NCBI GenBank assembly: GCA_001510455.1
Contig: LFFH01000009.1
Span: 1-26,381, forward strand
Length of the DNA stretch: 26,381 nucleotides
Source of the DNA: Actinobacteria bacterium casp-actino8
GTDB lineage: Bacteria; Actinomycetota; Acidimicrobiia; Acidimicrobiales; Ilumatobacteraceae
Direction of reading: 5' to 3'
A program made the translations under genes and the position numbers. The notes beneath the pieces are model-generated. The model had not been told where the DNA came from. It ran no database searches and was given only the letters and a program-made list of their open reading frames with translations. The first letter of the stretch is position 1, and every line of letters begins with the position of its first letter. Below, in pieces: positions 8,841 to 15,530 of the stretch.

Positions 8841-8894
8841 GGTGAAAAAAACGCGCATTTTCGACGAATGAGTCGCCCAGAACACCAGGTGTTC
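8841..8894. repeat. Intergenic element, copy A (between groES and maf)
   Basis: Holds GGTGAAAAAAACGCGC (8841-8856), a 20-base spacer, and CCAGAACACCAGGTG (8877-8891). The same two blocks, the first in slightly different form and without the spacer, occur inverted at 23004-23033. Outer sequences TTCTGGG (8836-8842) and CCCAGAA (8876-8882) are complementary. The right end forms a perfect 15-base palindrome, GAACACC-A-GGTGTTC (8880-8894), one base from the maf stop codon. Function unknown; it could be an operator, a terminator for maf or an old repeat. Confidence 0.45.
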
Positions 8895-8895
8895 G

Positions 8896-9501
8896 TCAGG
8901 TGAGGGGGGCGCCGAGGCCGGCACAGACCTCGTCGAGTCGCTCCATCGGCAGTCCGATGACCGCCGACAGGCTTCCCTCCAGGCGATCCACGAACTCTCC
9001 CGCGCCGCCCTGGATGGCGTAGGCACCAGCCTTGTCGAGGGGTTCACCGGAGGCCACGTAGGCGTCGACTTCGGCCGGCGTGAGCGAGCGAAACGTGACG
9101 GTCGACGTGGTCACCTCCACGTGTCCCTCCCACTCGTTGCCTCGACACCCCGGAACGGCCACCGCGACTGCCCAACCGGTGTGCACCCGATGCGACCGCC
9201 CGCTCAGGAGCCGCAGCATCGCGACGGCATCGTCGGCATCGGTCGGTTTGGCGAGGATGCGCCCGTCGACGTCGACGGTCGTGTCGGCAGCGATCACGAC
9301 GGTGCCCACCGCAACCGGCCCGAGATCGTGCATCACGGCCGACAACTTGGCCGACGCCAAACGGCGGACGTAGTCGACCGGAGATTCGTGCGGGTGCGCC
9401 GACTCGTCGACATGCGGTGCGACGACGACCGGATCGACACCGATTCCACGCAACAACTCGAGTCGCCGCGGTGAACCAGATCCGAGTACCACGCGTCGCA
9501 C
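8896..9501 (-). CDS. maf: Maf family nucleoside triphosphate pyrophosphatase
   Basis: House-cleaning enzyme that hydrolyses non-canonical or methylated nucleoside triphosphates (dTTP/UTP or m7GTP type) to monophosphates, preventing misincorporation. The 201 residues match the family. Seen: the N-terminal signature LGSGSPRRLELL, ESPVDYVRRLASAKL, the catalytic-base region AADTTVDVDGRILAKP, and the C-terminal DKAGAYAIQGGAGEFV, all diagnostic of Maf/YhdE. I chose the GTG at 9501: GGAGG stands six bases before it, whereas the TTG at 9507 would have no spacing at all. It begins three bases after the dusB stop and is the last gene of the tsa operon. Confidence 0.95.
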   Translation of the reverse strand: MRRVVLGSGSPRRLELLRGIGVDPVVVAPHVDESAHPHESPVDYVRRLASAKLSAVMHDLGPVAVGTVVIAADTTVDVDGRILAKPTDADDAVAMLRLLSGRSHRVHTGWAVAVAVPGCRGNEWEGHVEVTTSTVTFRSLTPAEVDAYVASGEPLDKAGAYAIQGGAGEFVDRLEGSLSAVIGLPMERLDEVCAGLGAPLT

Positions 9502-9503
9502 GA

Positions 9504-10658
9504 TCAACCTCCGGACAGTGCCATGACGTCGTCGTCGTCGGGAATCGTCATGTCGTCGAGTCGAGTGAGGTAGCCGTCGGGCAACACCACACGAATCGGC
9601 CCGTTGGTCTTGCCACGGCGAATTCTCTCGCCGCCGTCGACCACGCTCAGGTCACGACCATGTTTGTCGACGAGCTCACCGAGCAAGTCGTCGACCTCGG
9701 ACACCGTCGACGACATCGAGAATCGAGCGCGCATCTCACCGCCCACCGGGAATCCGGTGAGATACCACGACGTGTGCTTGCGGAAATCGCGCACACCTCG
9801 GTCGACACCCGACGCATCGATACCGAAGTGTGCCGACAGGAGCCGCACGTGGTCGGCCATGACGTCGACGACATCACCGAGACGGCGTGCTTCGGGTACC
9901 CGACCTCCGGTCATCGCCGACACGATGTCTCCGAACAACCATGGTCGGCCGAGACATCCGCGACCGATCACGACCCCGTCACATCCGGTCTCGGTCATCA
10001 TGCGCACGGCATCTTCGGCCGTCCAGATGTCACCGTTTCCGAGGACCGGAATCGAGGTCACCGCCGACTTCAACTCGGCGATGGCCGCCCATCGCGCATC
10101 GCCGCTGTAGTGCTGCTCGGCAGTACGCGCGTGCAGTGCGACGGCTGCGATCCCCTCGTCCTCGGCGATGCGACCGGTCGAGAGATGAGTGATGAGCGAG
10201 TCGTCGATACCCATCCGGAACTTCGCCGTGACCGGAATACCATGAGGAGTGGCGGCACGAACGGCCTCGCGCATGATCGCTCGCAGCAGATTCGGTTTGG
10301 CCGGAACCGCAGCACCGCCGCCCTTCCGCGTGACCTTCTGGGCCGGACAGCCGAAATTCATGTCGATGTGGTCGACCGCACCGGTGTCGGCGAGTCGACG
10401 CACCGCCTCACCGAGCAGACGGGGGTCGCTTCCGTACAGCTGAAGACTTCGCGGGTTCTCGTCGACTCCGAACTGCACCATGCGAGCGGTCTTGGCATTT
10501 CCGTTCACCAGCGCGGCCGCCATCACCATCTCGTTCACGTAGAGAAGACCAGGGGCGAAACGCCGACACAACGACCGGAACGGAGCGTTGGTGACCCCCG
10601 CCATCGGAGCCAACACCACGGGAGCCGGGAGTTCGAGCGGACCGATACGCAACGTCAT
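9504..10658 (-). CDS. dusB: tRNA-dihydrouridine synthase (DusB type)
   Basis: FMN-dependent enzyme that reduces uridine to dihydrouridine in tRNA D-loops. A TIM-barrel of 384 residues: LAPMAGVTNAPFRSLCRR at the N terminus, LQLYGSDP, then the signature DMNFGCPAQKVTRKGGG with catalytic Cys104, KFRMGIDD, ALHARTAEQHYSG, and the phosphate-binding GNGDIWTAEDA and GVVIGRGCLGRPW. A helical C-terminal domain follows. The ATG at 10658 overlaps the tsaD stop as ATGA, which fixes the start and implies translational coupling. Actinobacterial dus genes are usually not inside the tsaD-groES interval, so the placement groups two tRNA-modifying activities in one transcript. The exact uridine site is not readable. 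Confidence 0.95.
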   Translation of the reverse strand: MTLRIGPLELPAPVVLAPMAGVTNAPFRSLCRRFAPGLLYVNEMVMAAALVNGNAKTARMVQFGVDENPRSLQLYGSDPRLLGEAVRRLADTGAVDHIDMNFGCPAQKVTRKGGGAAVPAKPNLLRAIMREAVRAATPHGIPVTAKFRMGIDDSLITHLSTGRIAEDEGIAAVALHARTAEQHYSGDARWAAIAELKSAVTSIPVLGNGDIWTAEDAVRMMTETGCDGVVIGRGCLGRPWLFGDIVSAMTGGRVPEARRLGDVVDVMADHVRLLSAHFGIDASGVDRGVRDFRKHTSWYLTGFPVGGEMRARFSMSSTVSEVDDLLGELVDKHGRDLSVVDGGERIRRGKTNGPIRVVLPDGYLTRLDDMTIPDDDDVMALSGG

Positions 10659-11701
10659 GGTCGAACCTCGTCGGCGACGAGACGCAGATTGGGCAGTGCG
10701 CCGGTGTCGAGACCCATCGGTCCATGGTCGCGCAATCGGTACCAGGCGGCGGCTCCGATCATGGCCGCGTTGTCGGTGCACATCGCCCGACTCGGAAGCA
10801 GTCCACGTCGTCCGGACGACTCACACGTCTCGGTGAATCGCCGACGCAGTTCGGAGTTGGCGGCGACTCCACCGCCCAACACCACGGCCCGGGCTCCCGT
10901 GTGATCGGCGGCTCGCATGGCCTTGGCCAACAAGACGTCGACGACTGCCGCCTGGAACGACGCCGCCACATCAGGAGTCGACACCGACGGGTTCTTGCGA
11001 ACATGGTTCATGACCGAGGTCTTGAGACCACTGAAGCTGAAGTCGAGTCCGTCGTGCAGCATCGCTCGCGGGAAGTCGATCGCCTGTGGATCTCCTTCGG
11101 TCGAGAGTCGATCGATCGCCGGGCCACCCGGATAACCGAGCCCGAGGAAACGGGCGACCTTGTCGAATGCTTCCCCGGCTGCATCGTCGATGGTGCGCCC
11201 GAGCAGTCGATACCGACCGTGATCGGTCATTTCGATCAACATGGTGTGGCCACCCGACACCAACATGAAGACCATCGGGAACTCGAGAGTCGGATCATCG
11301 AGAAGTCCGGCGTACAGATGCGCCTCGAGGTGATTCACCCCGATGAACGGAATCTCCCACGAAAACGCGAGTGCCTTGGCTGCCGACACACCGACGAGCA
11401 GTGCACCCACCAGACCCGGACCGTACGTGGCCGCCACTGCGTCGACGCGACGAGGTTCGATACCCGCCTCGTCGAGCGCTTCGCGGACGATGGGACCGAC
11501 GAGATCGAGATGGGCCCGACTTGCGATCTCGGGTACCACCCCACCGAAACGAGCGTGCAGATCGATCTGACTCGACACGACACTGGACACGACGTCGGTG
11601 CCACCCATGACGACCGACGCCGCCGTCTCGTCGCAGCTCGTCTCGATCGCGAGGATCACGGTCGACGCATCGACCGTCAGTCGGGTCACGGGAGAGATCA
11701 T
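10655..11701 (-). CDS. tsaD: tRNA N6-adenosine threonylcarbamoyltransferase TsaD
   Basis: Catalytic subunit that transfers threonylcarbamoyl from threonylcarbamoyl-AMP to A37 of ANN-decoding tRNAs, working with TsaB and TsaE. The 348 residues are full length. Seen: the ASKHA-fold start LAIETSCDETAASVV, GVVPEIASRAH, TYGPGLVGALLVG, the metal-binding His124 and His128 in NHLEAH, LVSGGHT, DDAAGEAFDKVA, GYPGGPAID, FSFSGLKT, LGGGVAANSELR and DNAAMIG. The ATG at 11701 overlaps the rimI stop as ATGA. The first 15 residues before LAIETSCDE are a little longer than usual. Its partners tsaE and tsaB lie upstream in the same operon. Confidence 0.98.
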   Translation of the reverse strand: MISPVTRLTVDASTVILAIETSCDETAASVVMGGTDVVSSVVSSQIDLHARFGGVVPEIASRAHLDLVGPIVREALDEAGIEPRRVDAVAATYGPGLVGALLVGVSAAKALAFSWEIPFIGVNHLEAHLYAGLLDDPTLEFPMVFMLVSGGHTMLIEMTDHGRYRLLGRTIDDAAGEAFDKVARFLGLGYPGGPAIDRLSTEGDPQAIDFPRAMLHDGLDFSFSGLKTSVMNHVRKNPSVSTPDVAASFQAAVVDVLLAKAMRAADHTGARAVVLGGGVAANSELRRRFTETCESSGRRGLLPSRAMCTDNAAMIGAAAWYRLRDHGPMGLDTGALPNLRLVADEVRP

Positions 11702-12213
11702 GCGCGGCTCCCGTGCGACGAACCGATGCGATCGAGTCGGTGTGCGAATTCGTCACCTTGAATGTCGTGGATCCACATGACGAGGGCGTCCTCGGAATTC
11801 TCGTAGTACCGCTGGCGGATCCCGGCCGGAGCGAAACCGAACTCTCGGTAGAGGCCTTGTGCCGCCTCGTTACCGACCCTCACCTCGAGAGTGAGTGACG
11901 CCATGTTCCGGTCGATCGCTGCCCGAGCCAGCGCATGAAGAAGCGACCGAGCGACACCGCGACGACGGAACTCGGGAGCGACTGCGATGTTGGTGACGTG
12001 GGCTTCGTCGACGGCGTACATGGATCCGGCGTAGCCGACGAGTTCGCCCATCAGAAAAGCGACGACGTAGTAACGCTCCCCTCGGCGAGCAAGATCGAGC
12101 TCACTCGAGAAGACCCCGCTCGACCACGGCTTCGGATGCACGACGTTCTCGATGTTCAGCACGTTCTTCACGTGCCGCCGACGCATCGGTTCGATGGTGA
12201 GGTCGAGGCTCAT
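11698..12213 (-). CDS. rimI: Ribosomal-protein-S18-alanine N-acetyltransferase RimI (GNAT)
   Basis: GNAT-fold acetyltransferase that acetylates protein N-termini, classically ribosomal protein S18. The 171 residues include the acetyl-CoA loop EFRRRGVARSLLHAL, the beta4 segment AHVTNIAVAPEF before it, and the typical C-terminal LEVRVGNEAAQGLYREFGF with YYENSEDALVMW. The start at 12213 gives a normal N terminus and overlaps the tsaB stop as ATGA. RimI is commonly encoded between tsaB and tsaD in actinobacteria, and context supports the name over a generic GNAT call. The last ~20 residues after the fold are a loose charged tail. Confidence 0.93.
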   Translation of the reverse strand: MSLDLTIEPMRRRHVKNVLNIENVVHPKPWSSGVFSSELDLARRGERYYVVAFLMGELVGYAGSMYAVDEAHVTNIAVAPEFRRRGVARSLLHALARAAIDRNMASLTLEVRVGNEAAQGLYREFGFAPAGIRQRYYENSEDALVMWIHDIQGDEFAHRLDRIGSSHGSRA

Positions 12214-12926
12214 GGGTTGTCGTTCCTCGTGGACCAATTGATCTGAGCGTCGGGTTGACGCAGATACAGGGCTTCGACTCGATCGGGAGACGTCCAGGCT
12301 TCGCGCAGCGTGCGTTGGTGAGCCAGTTCGACGAGAGCGCTGGCCGACGGGAACGACCACCGGGAACCGGCCACCGAGATTCGATGATCCGAGGTCAGGA
12401 CCTCGGCGTGCCGAACCGCGCCGTCGCCGACGCACACGACTGTCTGAGACCTTTCGTGCAAGCGAGCGGCCAATACCTCGGGGGTTTCGCAGCGGGGTTC
12501 GTCCAATCCGTCGACACCGGAGTCGCTCACGCGAAACAACTGATGGAACACCTCACCCTTGCGAGCGTCGACCACCGAGCACACGAGACGCTCGTGCCGA
12601 CCTTCGACGTCGTCGCGGGCCGCGTGCGCCAGGAGTTCGAGACTGGTCGCCGTCACCATCGGAACGTCGAGTGCCCACGCCATCGATTTCGCCGTCGCCA
12701 GACCGACCCGCATGCCGGTGAAAAGTCCTGGCCCCACGTCGACGGCCACACAACCGAATTCGGGAACCGACACATCGGCCAGCCGACATGCGGTCTCGAT
12801 CGCCGGCATCAGATTTTCGGCGTGCCGTCGACCGCGAGTGACCTCGACGACCGCAAGAACACCATCGTGTCCTCCGATCGCCACACTCACGCGCTCGGTC
12901 GCCGTCTCGATCCCGAGGATCAGCAC
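12210..12926 (-). CDS. tsaB: tRNA threonylcarbamoyladenosine biosynthesis protein TsaB
   Basis: Non-catalytic ASKHA-fold partner that dimerises with TsaD and supports t6A synthesis. 238 residues. Seen: the start VLILGIETATERVSVAIGG, the TsaB signature VDVGPGLFTGMRVGLATAKSMA, and VVDARKGEVFHQLF. I chose the GTG at 12926: GAGGGAG stands seven bases upstream and the protein then begins at the usual LGIETAT strand. A GTG at 12965 would add 13 residues and overlap tsaE more deeply. With the chosen start the gene overlaps the tsaE stop by seven bases. The order tsaE-tsaB-rimI-tsaD is the standard actinobacterial arrangement. Confidence 0.95.
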   Translation of the reverse strand: MLILGIETATERVSVAIGGHDGVLAVVEVTRGRRHAENLMPAIETACRLADVSVPEFGCVAVDVGPGLFTGMRVGLATAKSMAWALDVPMVTATSLELLAHAARDDVEGRHERLVCSVVDARKGEVFHQLFRVSDSGVDGLDEPRCETPEVLAARLHERSQTVVCVGDGAVRHAEVLTSDHRISVAGSRWSFPSASALVELAHQRTLREAWTSPDRVEALYLRQPDAQINWSTRNDNP

Positions 12927-13393
12927 GACAGTGCTCCCTCGAGCTTCGGCCAGCGACTGCTCCACGACGATCCCGACGACGAGACCGTGATGCGCCGAGC
13001 GTCGTCGTCGTCGACCGATTCCAACGACACGAGCAGATGAGGCCCGAGCCGATCGGCGGCCACGTCACCCCATTCGACGAGCAGAATCCCGCTACCGCCA
13101 CTCGTATCACCTTCGGTGAGCTCGGCCAGGGCCAGATCGTCGATCTCACTCGTTCGATCGAGTCGATACAGATCGGCATGGTGCACGAGCACCCTCCCGG
13201 TGTCGTACGTGTGGACCACGGTGAAGGTGGGTGAGGTGATCGGCTCGGTGATTCCGAGCGCCCGTCCGAAACCCTGAGCGAATGCCGTCTTGCCAGCTCC
13301 CATGTCACCCGCCAGCACGATGACGTCACCCGGCCGGGCGAGCGCGGCGATCGCCGACGCGACCTGGTGGGTGCCTTCGAGCGACGACACCAT
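12920..13393 (-). CDS. tsaE: tRNA threonylcarbamoyladenosine biosynthesis ATPase TsaE
   Basis: P-loop ATPase that drives turnover of the TsaB-TsaD complex. 157 residues with the Walker A motif GDMGAGKT at 29-36, ALGITEPITSPTF (the switch-like SPTF), the metal/ATP motif VHHADLYRLD, and LLVEWGDVA near the C terminus, all diagnostic. Two starts are possible: the ATG at 13393, used here, and an in-frame GTG at 13405 giving four more residues. A TAGCAT box (13414-13419) points to transcription starting at 13407, two bases before that GTG, so the longer form cannot be excluded. Neither has a Shine-Dalgarno sequence. It is the first gene of the tsa operon and diverges from the SDR gene. Confidence 0.93.
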   Translation of the reverse strand: MVSSLEGTHQVASAIAALARPGDVIVLAGDMGAGKTAFAQGFGRALGITEPITSPTFTVVHTYDTGRVLVHHADLYRLDRTSEIDDLALAELTEGDTSGGSGILLVEWGDVAADRLGPHLLVSLESVDDDDARRITVSSSGSSWSSRWPKLEGALSC

Positions 13394-13474
13394 GCACGTG
13401 ATCACATGGATCGATGCTACCGAGGGCTCTTGTTCGCCTGGGACGGCCACCGTGGCCAGCACTACTCTCGTCGC
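13394..13474. promoter_or_regulatory. Divergent promoters of tsaE and the SDR gene
   Basis: On the plus strand TACTCT (13463-13468) is followed by exactly six bases and the SDR ATG at 13475. On the minus strand TAGCAT (13414-13419) is followed by six bases and an ATG (13407-13405) whose next codon is TGA; the in-frame tsaE GTG (13405-13403) overlaps this ATG. Both fit leaderless or near-leaderless transcription. No clear -35 or Shine-Dalgarno sequence is visible. Confidence 0.5.
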
Positions 13475-14371
13475 ATGACCGACAAGATGTGCCAGGACCG
13501 AATCTGTGTGATCACCGGAGCCGGCCGAGGTATCGGACGCGAATACGCGCTGATGCTCGCGGCCGAAGGAGCCAAGGTCGTCGTGAACGACTTCGGAGGT
13601 TCCCGTGACGGATCGGGTGCGGGGGGTTCGAACCCGGCCCAAGACGTGGTCGACGAGATCGTGGCCGCCGGTGGTCAGGCCGTCGCCCATCTCGGTGACG
13701 CGAGCTCACTCGACGATGCGAAGGCGATGATCTCACTCGCCATCGACACGTTCGGCGGTCTCGACGTCGTCGTCAACAATGCCGGCATCTTGCGCGATCG
13801 CATGCTCTTCTCGATGGCCGAGGAAGAGTGGGACGCCGTCATCAAGGTGCACATGAAAGGTACGTGGGCCTCGAGCCGGGTCGCCGCCGAATACTGGCGC
13901 AACCGTTCGAAGGAAGGTCTCTCGAACGACGCCCGACTCATCAACACGACATCGGTGTCGGGTATCTACGGAAATCCGGGTCAGACCAACTACGGCGCCG
14001 CCAAGGCGGGAATCGCCACCTTCACGCTCATCGCGGCCGAGGAACTCGGTCGTTACGGAGTCACCTGCAATGCCGTGGCACCCGGTGCCCTCACCCGACT
14101 CACCGAGGATCTAGGCATGCCACCCGAGATGCTCGAGCGGTTCGGTCCCGAGTGGGTCGCACCGGTCATCACGTGGCTCGCCTCGTCGCAGTCGTCCGAC
14201 GTGACCGGTCAGGTGATCGAGTCGAACGGACAGTTGCTGGCCATCGCCCAGGGCTGGATCCGCGGACCGCACATCACGAACCCGCCGATCGATCCGCACG
14301 AGATGGACGCGGCCATTCGTCCTCTGCTCGCTCGGGCCACACCCCGGACGAAGATGTCCGACATCAACTGA
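13475..14371 (+). CDS. Short-chain dehydrogenase/reductase (SDR), hydroxyacyl-CoA or steroid type
   Basis: NAD(P)-dependent oxidoreductase of 298 residues with a Rossmann fold. Seen: TGAGRGIG (14-21), NNAG (101-104) and the catalytic triad Ser160, Tyr173 and Lys177 (NYGAAKAG). The N-terminal pattern VVVNDFGGSRDGSGAGGSNP and the RDRMLFSM segment resemble the dehydrogenase domain of multifunctional beta-oxidation enzymes (HSD17B4/Fox2 type) and mycobacterial steroid or acyl-CoA SDRs. The acidic Asp39 after the second beta strand favours NAD over NADP. The ~60-residue tail after the fold ends RTKMSDIN. The ATG at 13475 is fixed by TACTCT six bases upstream. It is the only plus-strand gene between glpX and the right edge, and it splits an otherwise co-directional cluster. 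The true substrate is unknown. Confidence 0.87.
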   Translation: MTDKMCQDRICVITGAGRGIGREYALMLAAEGAKVVVNDFGGSRDGSGAGGSNPAQDVVDEIVAAGGQAVAHLGDASSLDDAKAMISLAIDTFGGLDVVVNNAGILRDRMLFSMAEEEWDAVIKVHMKGTWASSRVAAEYWRNRSKEGLSNDARLINTTSVSGIYGNPGQTNYGAAKAGIATFTLIAAEELGRYGVTCNAVAPGALTRLTEDLGMPPEMLERFGPEWVAPVITWLASSQSSDVTGQVIESNGQLLAIAQGWIRGPHITNPPIDPHEMDAAIRPLLARATPRTKMSDIN

Positions 14372-14408
14372 TCGCGACTCGTCCGGTCACGTCTCGTTCG
14401 GTCGGACC

Positions 14409-15530
14409 TCAACCGTCGACCGAGCGGGGCAGGCGGCGCGACAGTCCGCACACGATCTCGTAACCGATCGTGCCGGTGATTTCACCCCACTCGTTGGCCG
14501 TGATCCGATCGTCGCCCTGTTGCCCGATGAGGATCACCTCGTCGTCGACGTGCACGGTGTCGTCACCGCAGTCGACCATGAGTTGATCCATCGTCACCAC
14601 GCCGACGATCGGTCGACGCGCGCCGCCGATGAGGACCGAAGCCCCCACCGAACCCGATCGACGGGGAACGCCGTCGGCGTAACCGATCGGCACGGTGGCG
14701 ATCGTGGTGGGCCGATCGAAGCGGTGGCGTAATCCGTACGAGATTCCGTCACCGGCGGCCACTCGCTTGACATGAGACACCCGACTGCGCAAAGTGAGGG
14801 CCGATCGTAAAGAGGAACAACTCTCGGTCATCGAGACGGACGGTGCGATGCCGTACATCGCGATTCCGACTCGCACCATGTCGTATCTCGCGCGCGGGTG
14901 GGCGATCGTCGCCGCCGAGTTGGCTGCGTGCACCAGACCCGGATCGACGCCGGCCCGACGAAGATCGGACAATGCGTTCTCGAATCGATCGAGTTGTCGC
15001 TCGGTCTCGGCCGAGTCGGTGTCGTCGGCCGTGGCGAGGTGGGTGAACACTCCACCGAGCATGAGATGCGGTGAGCGGGCCAGTATTCGACCCGCCAGTT
15101 CGGCGGCATCTCCGGGACGACAGCCGACACGATTCATTCCGGTGTCGATCTTCAGATGCACCTCTTGTCCCGAGACGTCGTGTCGACGCGCTTCGTCGGC
15201 GAGTGCATCCACGAAGCGTGCGCTGTAGGCAGTGGCGACGAGTCCGTGCGCCACGAGTTCGCCCACTTGGTCGATCGGCTGTTCCGACAGAACCAACACC
15301 GGTGCTTCGATACCGGCCCGGCGCAACTCGACACCTTCCTGCACCAGCGCAACGCACAAACCATCGGCGCCGCCTGCGAGCGCCGCTTCGGCCGCCGTCA
15401 CGGCACCGTGCCCGTAACCATCGGCTTTCACGACGGCCAGAACTCGCGCGTCACCGGCCTGCGCCTTCAACCAGGTGAGGTTGTGGGCGAGGGCGCTCGG
15501 ATCGATCTCGACGACGGAGGCTCGACTCAT
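14409..15530 (-). CDS. alr: Alanine racemase
   Basis: PLP enzyme interconverting L- and D-alanine, supplying D-Ala for peptidoglycan. 373 residues. Seen: the PLP lysine Lys35 in VVKADGYGHG, HLKIDTGMNRVG, FTHLATAD, HAANSAATI, MVRVGIAMYG, the catalytic Tyr265 in GISYGLRHRF, PIGYADGVPR, and VTMDQLMVDC. Both catalytic bases are present, so it should be active. The ATG at 15530 overlaps the nnr stop as ATGA. It ends the glmM-glmS-acpS-nnr-alr run and stands 37 bases from the convergent SDR stop; I see no strong terminator in that gap, only a 5-bp stem. Confidence 0.97.
   Translation of the reverse strand: MSRASVVEIDPSALAHNLTWLKAQAGDARVLAVVKADGYGHGAVTAAEAALAGGADGLCVALVQEGVELRRAGIEAPVLVLSEQPIDQVGELVAHGLVATAYSARFVDALADEARRHDVSGQEVHLKIDTGMNRVGCRPGDAAELAGRILARSPHLMLGGVFTHLATADDTDSAETERQLDRFENALSDLRRAGVDPGLVHAANSAATIAHPRARYDMVRVGIAMYGIAPSVSMTESCSSLRSALTLRSRVSHVKRVAAGDGISYGLRHRFDRPTTIATVPIGYADGVPRRSGSVGASVLIGGARRPIVGVVTMDQLMVDCGDDTVHVDDEVILIGQQGDDRITANEWGEITGTIGYEIVCGLSRRLPRSVDG

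Noticed and set aside
8880..8894. SOS box (LexA site) reading of GAAC...GTTC
   Set aside because: The actinobacterial LexA site has GAAC-four bases-GTTC; here the spacing is seven, and the neighbouring genes are not DNA-repair genes.
9417..10904. A 495-codon plus-strand frame opposite dusB and part of maf and tsaD
   Set aside because: It crosses three real minus-strand genes, is dominated by His, Arg and Asp, and shows no domain. A shadow of high-GC coding sequence.
12927..12965. Longer tsaB from the GTG at 12965
   Set aside because: It would add 13 non-conserved residues and deepen the overlap with tsaE, while GAGGGAG is well placed for the GTG at 12926.
14372..14408. Possible terminator between SDR and alr
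   Set aside because: Only a five-base stem (GTCCG/CGGAC) with a loop of 17 bases and no T-tract; not enough to call.
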